NCBI GenBank assembly: GCA_030620115.1
Contig: JAUXFG010000001.1
Span: forward strand, 12,350 to 76,349
Reading direction: 5' to 3'
Source of the DNA: Candidatus Fermentibacterota bacterium
GTDB lineage: Bacteria; JAFGKV01
Length of the DNA stretch: 64,000 bases
Part shown: positions 26,637 to 35,800 of the stretch, piece after piece
Layout of the letters: the number at the start of each line of letters is the position of its first letter
Numbering within the stretch: the first letter of the stretch is position 1
The notes under the pieces: model-generated
What the model saw: only the letters and a program-made list of their open reading frames with translations
What the model was told of the DNA's origin: nothing
The model's database searches: none
Translations under genes and position numbers: made by a program

Positions 26637-27778
26637 TCCCCAAGGTCAGCCCCGACCAATAGCTTCTCCAGTACCTCAGCGAGCCGCGTCGCCACGATAT
26701 CATGGCCCTTTGGATGGAGATGGCAGAAATCAAGGAGGTACTCGTGTGGAACCAAGGACAATGGTGAGCTACTAAGATCCTCAATCTTGATGATTCCCCA
26801 TCCTCGGTTGGTTGCCAGTCGCTCCACTTTTGAGCGTCCGGCTCTGAATCCTTCTGGATCCCAGTTCTTTGGATGCTCGCTACGAGTGTGTTCCAGAATG
26901 ATCACGACTCGCGCTCCCTGGACCTCGGCCGAATTGCCGATTTCTCTGAAATTCTCTTCCGTCTCGGAAGGCGAGTCTCGATGAATTCTCACAGGATTCC
27001 ATCTCTCACGAAACAGAAAAGAAAGCCCTTCAGGATTGCGGCCAGTTCTCCGCCATTCCAGTAGTTCGCCGACGTACCGGTTGAGGAGAAGGAATACGTT
27101 TGAATGCATGAGGAAATGCTTCACACGATATGGAGGCGACATATTCGTGCGGAAGCTCTCCCTGTCGCTCCTGTTAAACAGCCAGCTATCGTTGATGCCA
27201 GCACAGACAACAACAATCTCGGGTCTGAACCTGGTGAGGCCAACTCTCTTGAGGTATTGGAGTACCTGAAAAGATGAGAACCCGACTATGCCGGCATTGA
27301 TGAGCTGTACATCTTCGAGGCCCGAGCGTCTTGAAAGGAGTTTCTGCGCTTTGTTGGAGAAACGTTCAGCCTCGAACACGAGACTCCCCCACATGACGGA
27401 GTCTCCCAGGAGGAGAACATTCCTTCTTGCCTGGGACTCGTCGATTTCGTTTCCGCGGAGCCCCAGACTGTTTGTCCGCACCTCGGGCGTTGCGCATACT
27501 GTGCCACGAATATGGGGCCGTGGCCACCAGAACAGCCTTGGATGATAGATGGACAATGGTTCTCCCGTCTCAATCACGAAATTGCCGCGGTGCTGGGTGA
27601 AGAATACCGGATTGAAGTCATGCGGGGGGCATGCTCTCGTCCGCAGACATTCCATCCATGGTGGCGACACGATGCGGAGCCCAATCTCCATTCCAAGGAG
27701 GAGCAGCACAGCGGGAGCAACCGAAAAAAGGAGTTTCTTCCATTGCACAAGCTTCGCTACATTATTCCTATTGCTCAC
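26531..27778 (-). CDS. SGNH/GDSL hydrolase, paralog 2
   Basis: A 415-residue protein close to the copy at 23239: membrane anchor at residues 14-34, then LLGDSVMWGS with the serine, CAGINDSW and DFCHLHPKGH. Shared features include MECLRTRACPPHD after the anchor. The last 35 residues beyond EKLLVGADLG are absent from the paralog and overlap the GT-C gene, so the ancestral stop may have been lost. The position beside a GT-C enzyme favours sugar O-acyl editing, an inference. Confidence 0.83.
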   Translation of the reverse strand: MSNRNNVAKLVQWKKLLFSVAPAVLLLLGMEIGLRIVSPPWMECLRTRACPPHDFNPVFFTQHRGNFVIETGEPLSIYHPRLFWWPRPHIRGTVCATPEVRTNSLGLRGNEIDESQARRNVLLLGDSVMWGSLVFEAERFSNKAQKLLSRRSGLEDVQLINAGIVGFSSFQVLQYLKRVGLTRFRPEIVVVCAGINDSWLFNRSDRESFRTNMSPPYRVKHFLMHSNVFLLLNRYVGELLEWRRTGRNPEGLSFLFRERWNPVRIHRDSPSETEENFREIGNSAEVQGARVVIILEHTRSEHPKNWDPEGFRAGRSKVERLATNRGWGIIKIEDLSSSPLSLVPHEYLLDFCHLHPKGHDIVATRLAEVLEKLLVGADLGEWKDLGVAQLARTPVRHGQDPELPVSMAGSPVARP

Positions 27779-27869
27779 TGAGACGGTCCTTTCGCGTCGA
27801 CGAAGGGATATTGGTGAAAAGCACTCCTGGGCGCGGTAGTCCAGCTAACACTGCTGAGAACCGGGAGAG

Positions 27870-29000
27870 CTATGTGCCCGCCACAGGTAATGAGAGCGTA
27901 TCGTCATTTGTACTTGTCATCAGCTCGTCAATCCATCCCTCTTCGATGATTCGGGTTGCGACACACTCAGCGACGCGGCGGTTTCCTTTTGCATTGAAGT
28001 GACACTTGTCTTGTGGATAGTTCTTCATGATCCCATCTTCAGGCGCCGTGCGGTACATGTCTCGAATATCGACGAGGACCAGGGAGTCTTCTCGCTCGAG
28101 ACGCTGGAGCATGGCATTGTAGAAGTCAAGTGCAAGATCATGTCTTGCATGCTGCCGCGTGATGGCCAGGAATCGTGCTCCCCTGTGTTCACAGTAGGCT
28201 TTGGCTTTCTTGATGTTCTCGAAGTACTGGGGCGGATCGACCCGCCGTGGATAATCGAGTGAGTGCTCCCAGGGCCTTTCCTCTATGGTACTGTTAGGGA
28301 CCAAGTAGAGGGTACGTGTCCATCGGATGAAGGCACTCTTGTCAAGGAGATGGCGCAGCGTGTACATGGGACCGGCATACAGTCGTGCGAATATGCGATC
28401 GCAATAGCCGTTGGCTGGCGCATTGTCGTTACTGCCTCCCCAGTACACCACGATGTCAGGCTTCACGCGGTCGAATTCCCCGCGCAGGATTTTCAGTGTC
28501 TGGTATGAACTATGGGCGGGAATGCCAAGATTGAAGGAGGCCATTCTCTGGGTGTCATATCGCTCGGCCACCAATGAAACCAGTACATCAGGGAAGCTCT
28601 TGCCCGGTGGTGACGACCAGCCCAATACCATGGAGTCGCCCAAGAATATCCATCGAATCGCGTCGACTCCCTGATACCGCCAGGGTGTAGTGCGAAAACC
28701 CCAGGAGTCGATTCTGATCGTTTTTTTCTCGCCGGGTTTCATGCCGGCTTTGAGCTCGATATCGGGCTTGAGGGTCCAGAAGTAGCGCTGATGCCAGACA
28801 ATCTTGCCCCGTACACCGGCGAGTCCCCGGCACCGAAATACCACTGGGTCGTGCAATGCCATTCCCGGGAAATGGAATGCCCGCGCCACCAACTCTCCTG
28901 CAAGAAAAAGCACCGGGAGCGCCAAGGCGACTATGGTGAAAAATCTGGTGATTCGCCACATCCTCATATTCCTTTTCCGGGGAAGAATCCGCGCTGCCAC
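27870..29000 (-). CDS. SGNH/GDSL hydrolase, paralog 3
   Basis: A 376-residue, more distant member. A membrane anchor lies at about residues 18-38; then FLGDSMVLGW holds the serine, WGGSNDN the block-III residues and DKCHFNAKGN the Asp-His. An ATG at 28967 (MRMWRITRF) is a possible later start. It lies 91 bases upstream of paralog 2 on the same strand, so the SGNH-SGNH-GT-C row is probably one unit. Confidence 0.82.
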   Translation of the reverse strand: MAARILPRKRNMRMWRITRFFTIVALALPVLFLAGELVARAFHFPGMALHDPVVFRCRGLAGVRGKIVWHQRYFWTLKPDIELKAGMKPGEKKTIRIDSWGFRTTPWRYQGVDAIRWIFLGDSMVLGWSSPPGKSFPDVLVSLVAERYDTQRMASFNLGIPAHSSYQTLKILRGEFDRVKPDIVVYWGGSNDNAPANGYCDRIFARLYAGPMYTLRHLLDKSAFIRWTRTLYLVPNSTIEERPWEHSLDYPRRVDPPQYFENIKKAKAYCEHRGARFLAITRQHARHDLALDFYNAMLQRLEREDSLVLVDIRDMYRTAPEDGIMKNYPQDKCHFNAKGNRRVAECVATRIIEEGWIDELMTSTNDDTLSLPVAGT

Positions 29001-29183
29001 ATAGGCCGGTTCCGATCAATCTAACGGCGCAATGTGCCGACGCAACGATAGATGTGCCGCATTGTTGAGTATTCTCCCATGGAGATGGATCATGGCTCAG
29101 TCCCGGCAAAGTGGACTCTGCCCATTCTCAGCCTTAGCTTCCCAAGAGAGCAATGAAGAGAAGTACCACGAAGGAGTTGGGCC

Positions 29184-31517
29184 ATGACTAGTCGTCTTGC
29201 TTGTATGATCGTTGCCGCCATGCTCTGTGGGTCGGCACCTGCGATGACCCTTGTGGAGGAAGCTACGGTTGCCGGTGACTCCCGGGAAGCCGGGTTCGAG
29301 GCAGTACAGCTCGCGCTACGAGGAGTCATTGATTCAGCGGTGGTGAAGACCATTGGCCCGAGGCTTGCCCAGCGTTTTCGGCGCGAGCTGGAAGCCCACA
29401 TCCATGCGAGACGAAGGGCGTTCATTTCCCATTACCGAATCCCGTTTCTCGTGGATAAGCCCTATGATGGGATCACCACGAGAAAGGTCTCTGCCGAAGT
29501 CTCTCTGGAAACGTTGGCCGACACCCTCATCGCCATGGGGCTGGCCTGGCGAGATCCTGAGGGAAAGGTGGCAGGGTGCCGCGAGGTAGTGGTGAACTTC
29601 GCCGACTTTTCACCCCATGATGCACTTGCCCTGGCAAATGAGATCGAGGGCAGTGGTCTTGTGGCCCGGAACCTGGGCACAGTCGAGAAAATGGCGGGTC
29701 CCCAGATGCGCTTCTTGATTTCCGGCTCCCCATGGGACCTTGCCAGGTCTCTCGCTCAGCTTAGCGCGGAGCGGTTCTCTGTTGGTGCGGTTGCGGGAGA
29801 TGTCATCGATTTGATCGCCGGCGGGGACTTGGCTATCCGGCCTTCGGACGAACGAGAGAATCTTCCACCGCTGGAGATTATGGAGCTCTGGATTGATGAG
29901 CTTTTTCCGGCACGCCATCCCCGCTATGCACATGAGGCTGTAGGGCGGCTGGTTGTGGCGAACCATGGCGCCCATGCCGTCAGCCATATGGATGTCGAAG
30001 TAGAGTGCCCCGCATTCCTCGAGGTGCCATGGGTGATGCATGCCGGTCCCATTGCTCCCGGCACGATCGATTCCCTGCTCCTCCTGATTCCTTTCTCAGG
30101 CGCGCGGCTTATGGCGGTCAGGGATGAAACACAAACGGTGGTCAGAGTGACCTTGACGTGGAGCCGGGGAGGAGAGGAAAAGCAGCGTGCCGCCACCACG
30201 ACAGTGACTGTTCACAGTCGCAATGCCGTGGATTGGAACGATGTGAGATCCGCGTGTGCATTTGTCACGCCAAGTGCACCGGTAGTGGAAGGCGTTGCCA
30301 GAAGGGCAATGTCCACTGCGCTCCAGGGCCAGCAGGATCTTCCGGGAAGCCTTGCCAGGGCGTTCAAGATCGTGCAGGCGCTTTCGTCGTTTGAACTTGC
30401 ATACACGCCCGATCCTCCCTCGCCGGTGAGTGCGGCATACGATCATATGCAATTCTCCAACGAAACGCTGCGCCTTGGGGCAGGTGATTGCGAGGATACC
30501 GCCGTGCTCTTAGGATCATGTCTGGAAAATGGGGATCTGCCGGTCCAGCTGCTTCTTACCCAGGACCATGTCTTTGCCGCGTTCAACACGGGCTTGTATT
30601 CCAAGGATGGCTTTCTGATCTCTCCTGACCGGGAGCGATTTCTCGTGTTGGACGGGAGAATCTGGTTGCCCATAGAGACGACACTGTTGAGCCAGGGCTT
30701 TCTTCGGGCCTGGAACGAGGGTGTCCAAACCTATCGCGCTTTGGAGAAGACAGGCGATTATCTCGAGCGGGTTGATGTACGCCGGGGGTGGCGTATCTAT
30801 CCTCCTGCAGGAACTCCCGGCGACGACGGCTTCACCAAGATGCCCGATATGGCGGGGGCTTCGGCTGAGCTGCGTGCCTTGCTCTCTGCCAGGAGGAAGG
30901 CGGTGGCGGAGGTAGAGGAGCGGCTTCATGCAGCGGTCAAGGCGCATCCCGAAGATTGGGAGTCGCTCTATAGACTTGGGGTGCTATTGGGGCGCGAGAG
31001 CAGGGCTTTCGAAGCTCTCGAATCGTTCAAGCGTATCCCCGATGGGGTGGCACTTGGCGCGCAGGCGCGAATCGGTGAAGGGAACAGTTACTTGGTTGAG
31101 TCGAAGGTTGAGTCTGCGTTGGTCAAGTATCGCCATGCCGTGGAGCTGGATCCCGATAGTCCTGTGGCGCATGTGAATCTTGGGGTGGCCTACTACCTGG
31201 GTGGAGATGAAGAGGGAGCGGTGGAGAGCTTTGCCTCGGCGGTGGACCTGCTCCCGGGAGAAGAGAAGTCGCTGGCCCATCTGCTGGGAGTGGATATCGA
31301 GGAGCTTGGCACCAAAGCTGCAGATGCACGGCAGAGACAAGCACTCTCCAAGGGTGAACTCAGGGCGCTCATGGACAAGGTACGAAAGAAGAAGGAATGG
31401 AAAAGGCTTGCGGACCGCGGCCCGAGCCGTCACAAGTTCGCGGGAAGGAAGGCGCTGGATCCAGAGCAGCGGCTTTGTGCAGAGCGGCTCGTGTTTTGGC
31501 CCGAGATCGAAGGGTAG
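29184..31517 (+). CDS. Exported transglutaminase-like protein with TPR tail
   Basis: A 777-residue protein with a signal peptide (residues 1-20). The middle has LGAGDCEDTAVLLGSC with Cys near 435, then TQDHVFAAFNT with His near 462, then FLVLDGRIW with Asp near 489, the order of a transglutaminase or cysteine-protease triad. From about residue 580 the protein becomes TPR-like (RLGVLLGRESRAFEALESF, AHVNLGVAYYLGGDEEGAV). The extreme N-terminal region resembles flagellar FlgO/FlgP-style secreted proteins only loosely. It is followed five bases later by a CHASE2 cyclase on the same strand. Confidence 0.75.
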   Translation: MTSRLACMIVAAMLCGSAPAMTLVEEATVAGDSREAGFEAVQLALRGVIDSAVVKTIGPRLAQRFRRELEAHIHARRRAFISHYRIPFLVDKPYDGITTRKVSAEVSLETLADTLIAMGLAWRDPEGKVAGCREVVVNFADFSPHDALALANEIEGSGLVARNLGTVEKMAGPQMRFLISGSPWDLARSLAQLSAERFSVGAVAGDVIDLIAGGDLAIRPSDERENLPPLEIMELWIDELFPARHPRYAHEAVGRLVVANHGAHAVSHMDVEVECPAFLEVPWVMHAGPIAPGTIDSLLLLIPFSGARLMAVRDETQTVVRVTLTWSRGGEEKQRAATTTVTVHSRNAVDWNDVRSACAFVTPSAPVVEGVARRAMSTALQGQQDLPGSLARAFKIVQALSSFELAYTPDPPSPVSAAYDHMQFSNETLRLGAGDCEDTAVLLGSCLENGDLPVQLLLTQDHVFAAFNTGLYSKDGFLISPDRERFLVLDGRIWLPIETTLLSQGFLRAWNEGVQTYRALEKTGDYLERVDVRRGWRIYPPAGTPGDDGFTKMPDMAGASAELRALLSARRKAVAEVEERLHAAVKAHPEDWESLYRLGVLLGRESRAFEALESFKRIPDGVALGAQARIGEGNSYLVESKVESALVKYRHAVELDPDSPVAHVNLGVAYYLGGDEEGAVESFASAVDLLPGEEKSLAHLLGVDIEELGTKAADARQRQALSKGELRALMDKVRKKKEWKRLADRGPSRHKFAGRKALDPEQRLCAERLVFWPEIEG

Positions 31518-31522
31518 CGCTC

Positions 31523-33457
31523 GTGGCGATACCCAGGGCGTATGGCTGGTCTGCCGCCGGTGTCATGGCTGTGGGGTGGGTACTGGTGACATGTGCGCTC
31601 TCGCCTCTCATCCTGGAGGACTTGGAGCTTCGCGTTTTTGATCTTTTTCAGCGTTTGGAAGGTATCGATGAAGCCAAACGAGACGATATCGTGCTCGTCA
31701 ATGTGGACGATGCGACCATCTCTGCCTTTGGATGGCCGGTGCCTCGTATAGTTTGGGCTCTGTGGCTGAATAATCTGAATGAATTCGGCCCTCGCCAGAT
31801 AGGATTCGATCTTTTCCTGACACATCACCTTTGTGATCCTGCGGAGGATACATTGTTGGCGGCGACCATGCGCGATTCCCGCCCCGTTATTCTCGCAGTC
31901 GGGCTGGCATTGCCAGAGGAGCAGAATTACCATGAGATCGTGGTGCTCGACAGCGCGGATTTGTCTCTTGTATCCCCGTGGCCTCAACGAGAGGGGTTGG
32001 CCTTCGACTCGCGGATTCTCCACTCGGATGTGGTCACCGAACGGCCGCTGCCTGTGCTCTTGGACTCGGCATGGGGAGCAGCCAATGTGGCATTGGATCC
32101 GGACGGCGATGGTGTGATCCGTCGGGTTCCACTGTTTACCGAGTTTGCCGATCGGTTGGCGCCGAATTTTGCGCTATCACTCTTTCTCCAGCGGCGGGGC
32201 ATTGGCCTTGGCGAGCTCACCCTCATACCCGGAATGGAACTCATCATTCCCGGAACGGCGCCGATACGTTTGGACTCCAAGTCGCGGATGATTCTGGACT
32301 ATGTGGGTGGACCGGGCTCTTTTCTCACGTTCAGCTTTGTCGAACTCCTCGATCTCTTGGATCGGGCTCTCTCTGATGGGGACGAGAAGGCCATGGAAGC
32401 GCTGAGATCGATTCGGGGGGCAACGGTCATCCTCGGAGTAACCGATCCCTCCCTCATGGACTTACCCGCCACTCCGGTGCATCCCCGATTCCCCGGTCCT
32501 GAGATACAGGCCACCGTTCTGGACAATCTCCTGAGGGGCACGCACATAACACGGACGGGCTGGAAGGTGGAACTGCTCCTTGCATTCCTTCTCTCGCTCC
32601 TCGCGTCAGCAGTGGGGTTACGACTTCGTCCCGCCACGGGGGCCGCCGTAGTTATTGTCGTGGCAGTAGTCTTCTTGGTGGCCGTTTTCCTGCTTGGCAC
32701 GCAGCACAACCTATGGGTTGGATCTGTGGCTGCTCTAGTGGCCGTCGCAGGGAGCTATGGCGCCAGTGTCACCCTTGAACGATTGGCGCGGGAGAAGGAG
32801 CAGCGGCTTGTGAAGGATGCGTTCGGCAAATATGTGTCGCCGGCCGTGCTCAAGGAGCTCCTCCACGATCCCAGTTCCGTACTGAGTGGGGCGGGACAGA
32901 AGAAAGACATCACGATCATTTTCTCGGATGTAAAGGGCTTCAGCAGACTATGTGAAGAGCACGAGGCTACGGCGCTCCTCACGCAACTCAATGAATATCT
33001 CTCGGAGATGACCGAGATCGTGTTCATGCATGGGGGGACTGTCGACAAGTTCATGGGTGACGGGCTCATGGCCTTTTTTGGCCATCCGGCCATCCTGGAT
33101 GATCATGCTGCAAGGGCAGTCCGCGCGGCCGTTGAGATGCAGCGGAGGTTAGGGGAACTGAGGAAGCGGTGGGAAGAGGAAGGGAGACTTCAGTTCCGCA
33201 TCAGGGTTGGGGTGAACTCAGGTCAAGTCATAGCCGGGAGTATGGGTGGCGCCGGAAAGATGGATTATACGGTCTTCGGGCGAAGTGTAAATCTGGCACA
33301 GCGTCTCGAGGCTGGTTGTGATACCGATGGTGTGCTGGTGAGCGAGCGGACGCTCTTGGAAGCTGGATTGGAAACAGACCAGGCGCAGGCGAAAACCATC
33401 CATGCGAAGAATATCGGAGAGGTGACGGCCTTTCAACTGCCTATGGGGGTTCCGTGA
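31523..33457 (+). CDS. CHASE2-domain adenylate/guanylate cyclase
   Basis: About 644 residues. An extracytoplasmic CHASE2 sensor (VLVNVDDATISAFGWPVPR, GFDLFLTHHL) is followed by three membrane segments and a class III cyclase domain (ITIIFSDVKGFSRLCEEHE, KFMGDGLMAFFG, VGVNSGQVIAGSMG, VFGRSVNLAQRLE). Metal-binding aspartates are present. I chose GTG at 31523, just after the upstream stop; an ATG at 31397 would overlap it by 121 bases. It probably turns an envelope signal into cAMP; the receptor ligand and effectors are unknown. Confidence 0.85.
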   Translation: MAIPRAYGWSAAGVMAVGWVLVTCALSPLILEDLELRVFDLFQRLEGIDEAKRDDIVLVNVDDATISAFGWPVPRIVWALWLNNLNEFGPRQIGFDLFLTHHLCDPAEDTLLAATMRDSRPVILAVGLALPEEQNYHEIVVLDSADLSLVSPWPQREGLAFDSRILHSDVVTERPLPVLLDSAWGAANVALDPDGDGVIRRVPLFTEFADRLAPNFALSLFLQRRGIGLGELTLIPGMELIIPGTAPIRLDSKSRMILDYVGGPGSFLTFSFVELLDLLDRALSDGDEKAMEALRSIRGATVILGVTDPSLMDLPATPVHPRFPGPEIQATVLDNLLRGTHITRTGWKVELLLAFLLSLLASAVGLRLRPATGAAVVIVVAVVFLVAVFLLGTQHNLWVGSVAALVAVAGSYGASVTLERLAREKEQRLVKDAFGKYVSPAVLKELLHDPSSVLSGAGQKKDITIIFSDVKGFSRLCEEHEATALLTQLNEYLSEMTEIVFMHGGTVDKFMGDGLMAFFGHPAILDDHAARAVRAAVEMQRRLGELRKRWEEEGRLQFRIRVGVNSGQVIAGSMGGAGKMDYTVFGRSVNLAQRLEAGCDTDGVLVSERTLLEAGLETDQAQAKTIHAKNIGEVTAFQLPMGVP

Positions 33458-33492
33458 TTCCGCACGGAACTGAGCTGCCGCTTCCCGCCGGG

Positions 33493-33612
33493 ATGACAGA
33501 AGACAGAGGACAGCCATATGGAGTGCGGCGACATGTCGCCGCTTTGTTTCTCCGTGCCGTGTCGCGGAATCTGAAAGCGGCCTCGTGCGGCCGCACTCCA
33601 AGATTCTGTCAT
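33493..33612. repeat. Imperfect inverted repeat of about 120 bases
   Basis: ATGACAGAA at the left matches TTCTGTCAT at the right, and inside them GGAGTGCGGC pairs with GCCGCACTCC while GCCGCTTT pairs with AAAGCGGC. The rest of the 390-base spacer has a CCCGCGCGGTACGCGGG palindrome at 33620-33640 and CGCTCATGG/CCATGAGCG arms at 33664-33700. No gene is seen. Confidence 0.6.
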
Positions 33613-33719
33613 CGGAGCTTATCCCGCGCGGTACGCGGGATTGGTAATCTCCGCCCCACTAAGCGCTCATGGGGAAGCAGAGCGGTGTGCTCCATGAGCG
33701 TGAGAATGAATCAGTGTAG

Positions 33720-33813
33720 CTTCTCAATAGATCCGTGCAATATCGGAAAAATCCCCCTCAATCCCCCTTTGCAAAGGGGGAGAAGGCCCGGATGCACGGA
33801 CTTATTGAGAAGT
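33720..33813. repeat. MITE-like element, copy 1
   Basis: Terminal inverted repeats CTTCTCAATAGATCCGTGCA and TGCACGGACTTATTGAGAAG match at 18 of 20 positions. A CCCCCTTT/AAAGGGGG hairpin lies inside. The reverse complement matches 63912-64000 along its length with a few changes. Confidence 0.85.
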
Positions 33814-33847
33814 TGCGAATCGCAAAGGCGCGTGAGGGGCTGGTAGC

Positions 33848-35527
33848 ATGGGGCGTTCACCGGTATTCGTGCTCGGACTCGATGGTGCAGCATGGCCGGT
33901 GGTGCAGCCTTTGATCGATAAGGGTGCTCTCCCATTCCTGGGGAGCTTGGTGGACAACGGGGCATGGGGTACCTTGGAGGCCCCATGGCCGTGGGCCACT
34001 TTTCCGTCGTGGACAAGCATCATGACGGGCACAACCCAGGGGGTGCATGGTCTCCTTGATTTCAGCGAGCTCGATCCCGCCACAATGCATGTGCGTTTTG
34101 TCGATTCCACGTGGCGTCGGGTACCGGCGATCTGGCAGCTTGCCACAACGAGGGGAAAACGATCCGTGGTTCTCGGGGTACCGGGAACCTATCCCCCTGA
34201 CAGAGATGTGGAGCTCATGATTTCCGGCTTTGATACCCCGGTGACCACCAGCATTGATCCGACATTTGTCTGGCCTCCGGACTTCCGTACTCGATTGTTC
34301 AGAGAGGTGGGCCGGTTTCCCCTGACGCCGGTACAAGAGCTGCGCATTGGGAAGGGGTGGCATCGGAAGGCGCTTGCGGCGTTGCTGGAGAGCATCCAGG
34401 GGAAGACTCGAGTCGCACGATTTGTTCTCGAAGAGCTCCACCCCGATTTATTCGTCATGGTATTCGGGGAATCGGATACGGTGTGTCACCACTTCTGGCA
34501 TTTTGCGGATCCCAGGAGTCCCCGGGCAGAACCAGGCCTTCGCCCTGAGTTGCGGACCGCCATTGAGCAGGTCTATACGGCGCTGGATAGCGCACTCTCA
34601 GAGATCGTGCAGAGCTCGAGATTGGCGCCTACTGTTCTGCTGGTTTCGGATCATGGATTCGGCGGCGCGGGAAGTACGGCGCTTCACCTCAACCGGTTTC
34701 TTGCATCCCATGGCTTCCTTACATTCGGATCACGTGCCGCCTTACCGGCTGTTTTTTCTTCGGTGCCCGCCACGATGCTGCCCTTTTTCCCACGGACCCT
34801 GCAGCAGTGGGTCTTTCGCAAGGCGGGGTCAAAGATGATTCCGCGGCTCGAAGGTCGGCGCAGATTTGCGGGGATTTTGTGGCAGGAGACGTTGGCCTAT
34901 TCTGAGGAGTTGAACTATGCTCCTGCGATTCGGATCAATCTGCGCGGTCGCGAGCGAGGTGGCGTGGTTGCGCCTGAGAAATATGAAGAGGTCCGGGAGC
35001 GGATTACGGCGGCATTGCGGGCATGGAGGGACAAGAGGACGGGCGAGCCCGTGGTAAGGAGAATCTTTCGGAGGGAAGAGCTCATCCAGGGGCCCGCGGT
35101 CGAGAAGGCGCCGGACCTTCTCCTGGAATTGCATGCCCCTGGAGGATACTCGTATGTGGTGCTTCCCTCGGAGGGGAAAACGGAGCCGGTGCAGGAAGAG
35201 ATCGACAGCGCTGGATCGAGTGGGGCCAAGGGCAGGGGAATGCACGGGAGCCACCGGCGGGAGGGGTTTTTTGTCGTCTCCGGCAAAGGCATTTCCCGGG
35301 GGGCGCTGCAGAACCCGGTGCAGGCGCATCAGGTGGCGGGAATTGTCCTTGCGGAGTTAGGTCTTTCGCTTCCGTCCTGGATCTCTCTGCCCCCTCCAGG
35401 GGTGCTTATGCATGAGCCCGAGATAGAAGCGGGAGAAGAGCATGCCCAAAGAGGTGAATTAGTTGACCGCGCGGGAGATCTGGCATGGGAACGCACCAGG
35501 CGCCTGAAAGATCTTGGATATCTATGA
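33848..35527 (+). CDS. Type I phosphodiesterase/alkaline phosphatase-superfamily protein
   Basis: A 559-residue protein. VLGLDGAAWPVVQPLI carries the first metal-binding aspartate, WATFPSWTSIMTG the nucleophilic threonine/serine region, GESDTVCHHFWHF the second metal set, and VSDHGFGGAG the last. Such enzymes hydrolyse phosphodiesters of nucleotides or lipid-linked sugars. No signal peptide is clear, so the location is open. The start is the ATG at 33848. Neighbours suggest surface glycan or lipid metabolism. Confidence 0.85.
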   Translation: MGRSPVFVLGLDGAAWPVVQPLIDKGALPFLGSLVDNGAWGTLEAPWPWATFPSWTSIMTGTTQGVHGLLDFSELDPATMHVRFVDSTWRRVPAIWQLATTRGKRSVVLGVPGTYPPDRDVELMISGFDTPVTTSIDPTFVWPPDFRTRLFREVGRFPLTPVQELRIGKGWHRKALAALLESIQGKTRVARFVLEELHPDLFVMVFGESDTVCHHFWHFADPRSPRAEPGLRPELRTAIEQVYTALDSALSEIVQSSRLAPTVLLVSDHGFGGAGSTALHLNRFLASHGFLTFGSRAALPAVFSSVPATMLPFFPRTLQQWVFRKAGSKMIPRLEGRRRFAGILWQETLAYSEELNYAPAIRINLRGRERGGVVAPEKYEEVRERITAALRAWRDKRTGEPVVRRIFRREELIQGPAVEKAPDLLLELHAPGGYSYVVLPSEGKTEPVQEEIDSAGSSGAKGRGMHGSHRREGFFVVSGKGISRGALQNPVQAHQVAGIVLAELGLSLPSWISLPPPGVLMHEPEIEAGEEHAQRGELVDRAGDLAWERTRRLKDLGYL

Positions 35528-35559
35528 GCGGTGTCAGGGTTCGCGCAAGAATCAGCACT

Positions 35560-35690
35560 AACAACGGCCATGACGGAGTATGGCCCTCCAGAGGGGGATG
35601 CGTACATCTTGTCCTGTGGAGGGACGACCTCCGTGTCGTCCGCAGAACTAGGCCCAAGAATCTCACGACTTTCTGCCTGAATCAACAACT
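35560..35690. repeat. Dispersed repeat with CCATGACGGAGTATGGCCCT
   Basis: AACGGCCATGACGGAGTATG at 35563-35590 recurs, inverted, at 51402-51425 with one change, and a GTGGAGGGACGAC word is also shared with 51470-51495. No gene is visible in the 270-base spacer. Confidence 0.6.
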
Positions 35691-35800
35691 CCGCAACCCG
35701 AAGTCCGTGAGCCACTGCCCTTGAGCAGAACCGAATGGCGAGAATGACTATGACGGCCAATGTCCTCCATCTTCCATCGGCATCGGCATCGAATTGAGGT

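Noticed and set aside
33620-33700. Palindromes considered as a CRISPR array
   Set aside because: The repeats are unequal in sequence and spacing and no cas gene is present; I see no CRISPR array in the window.
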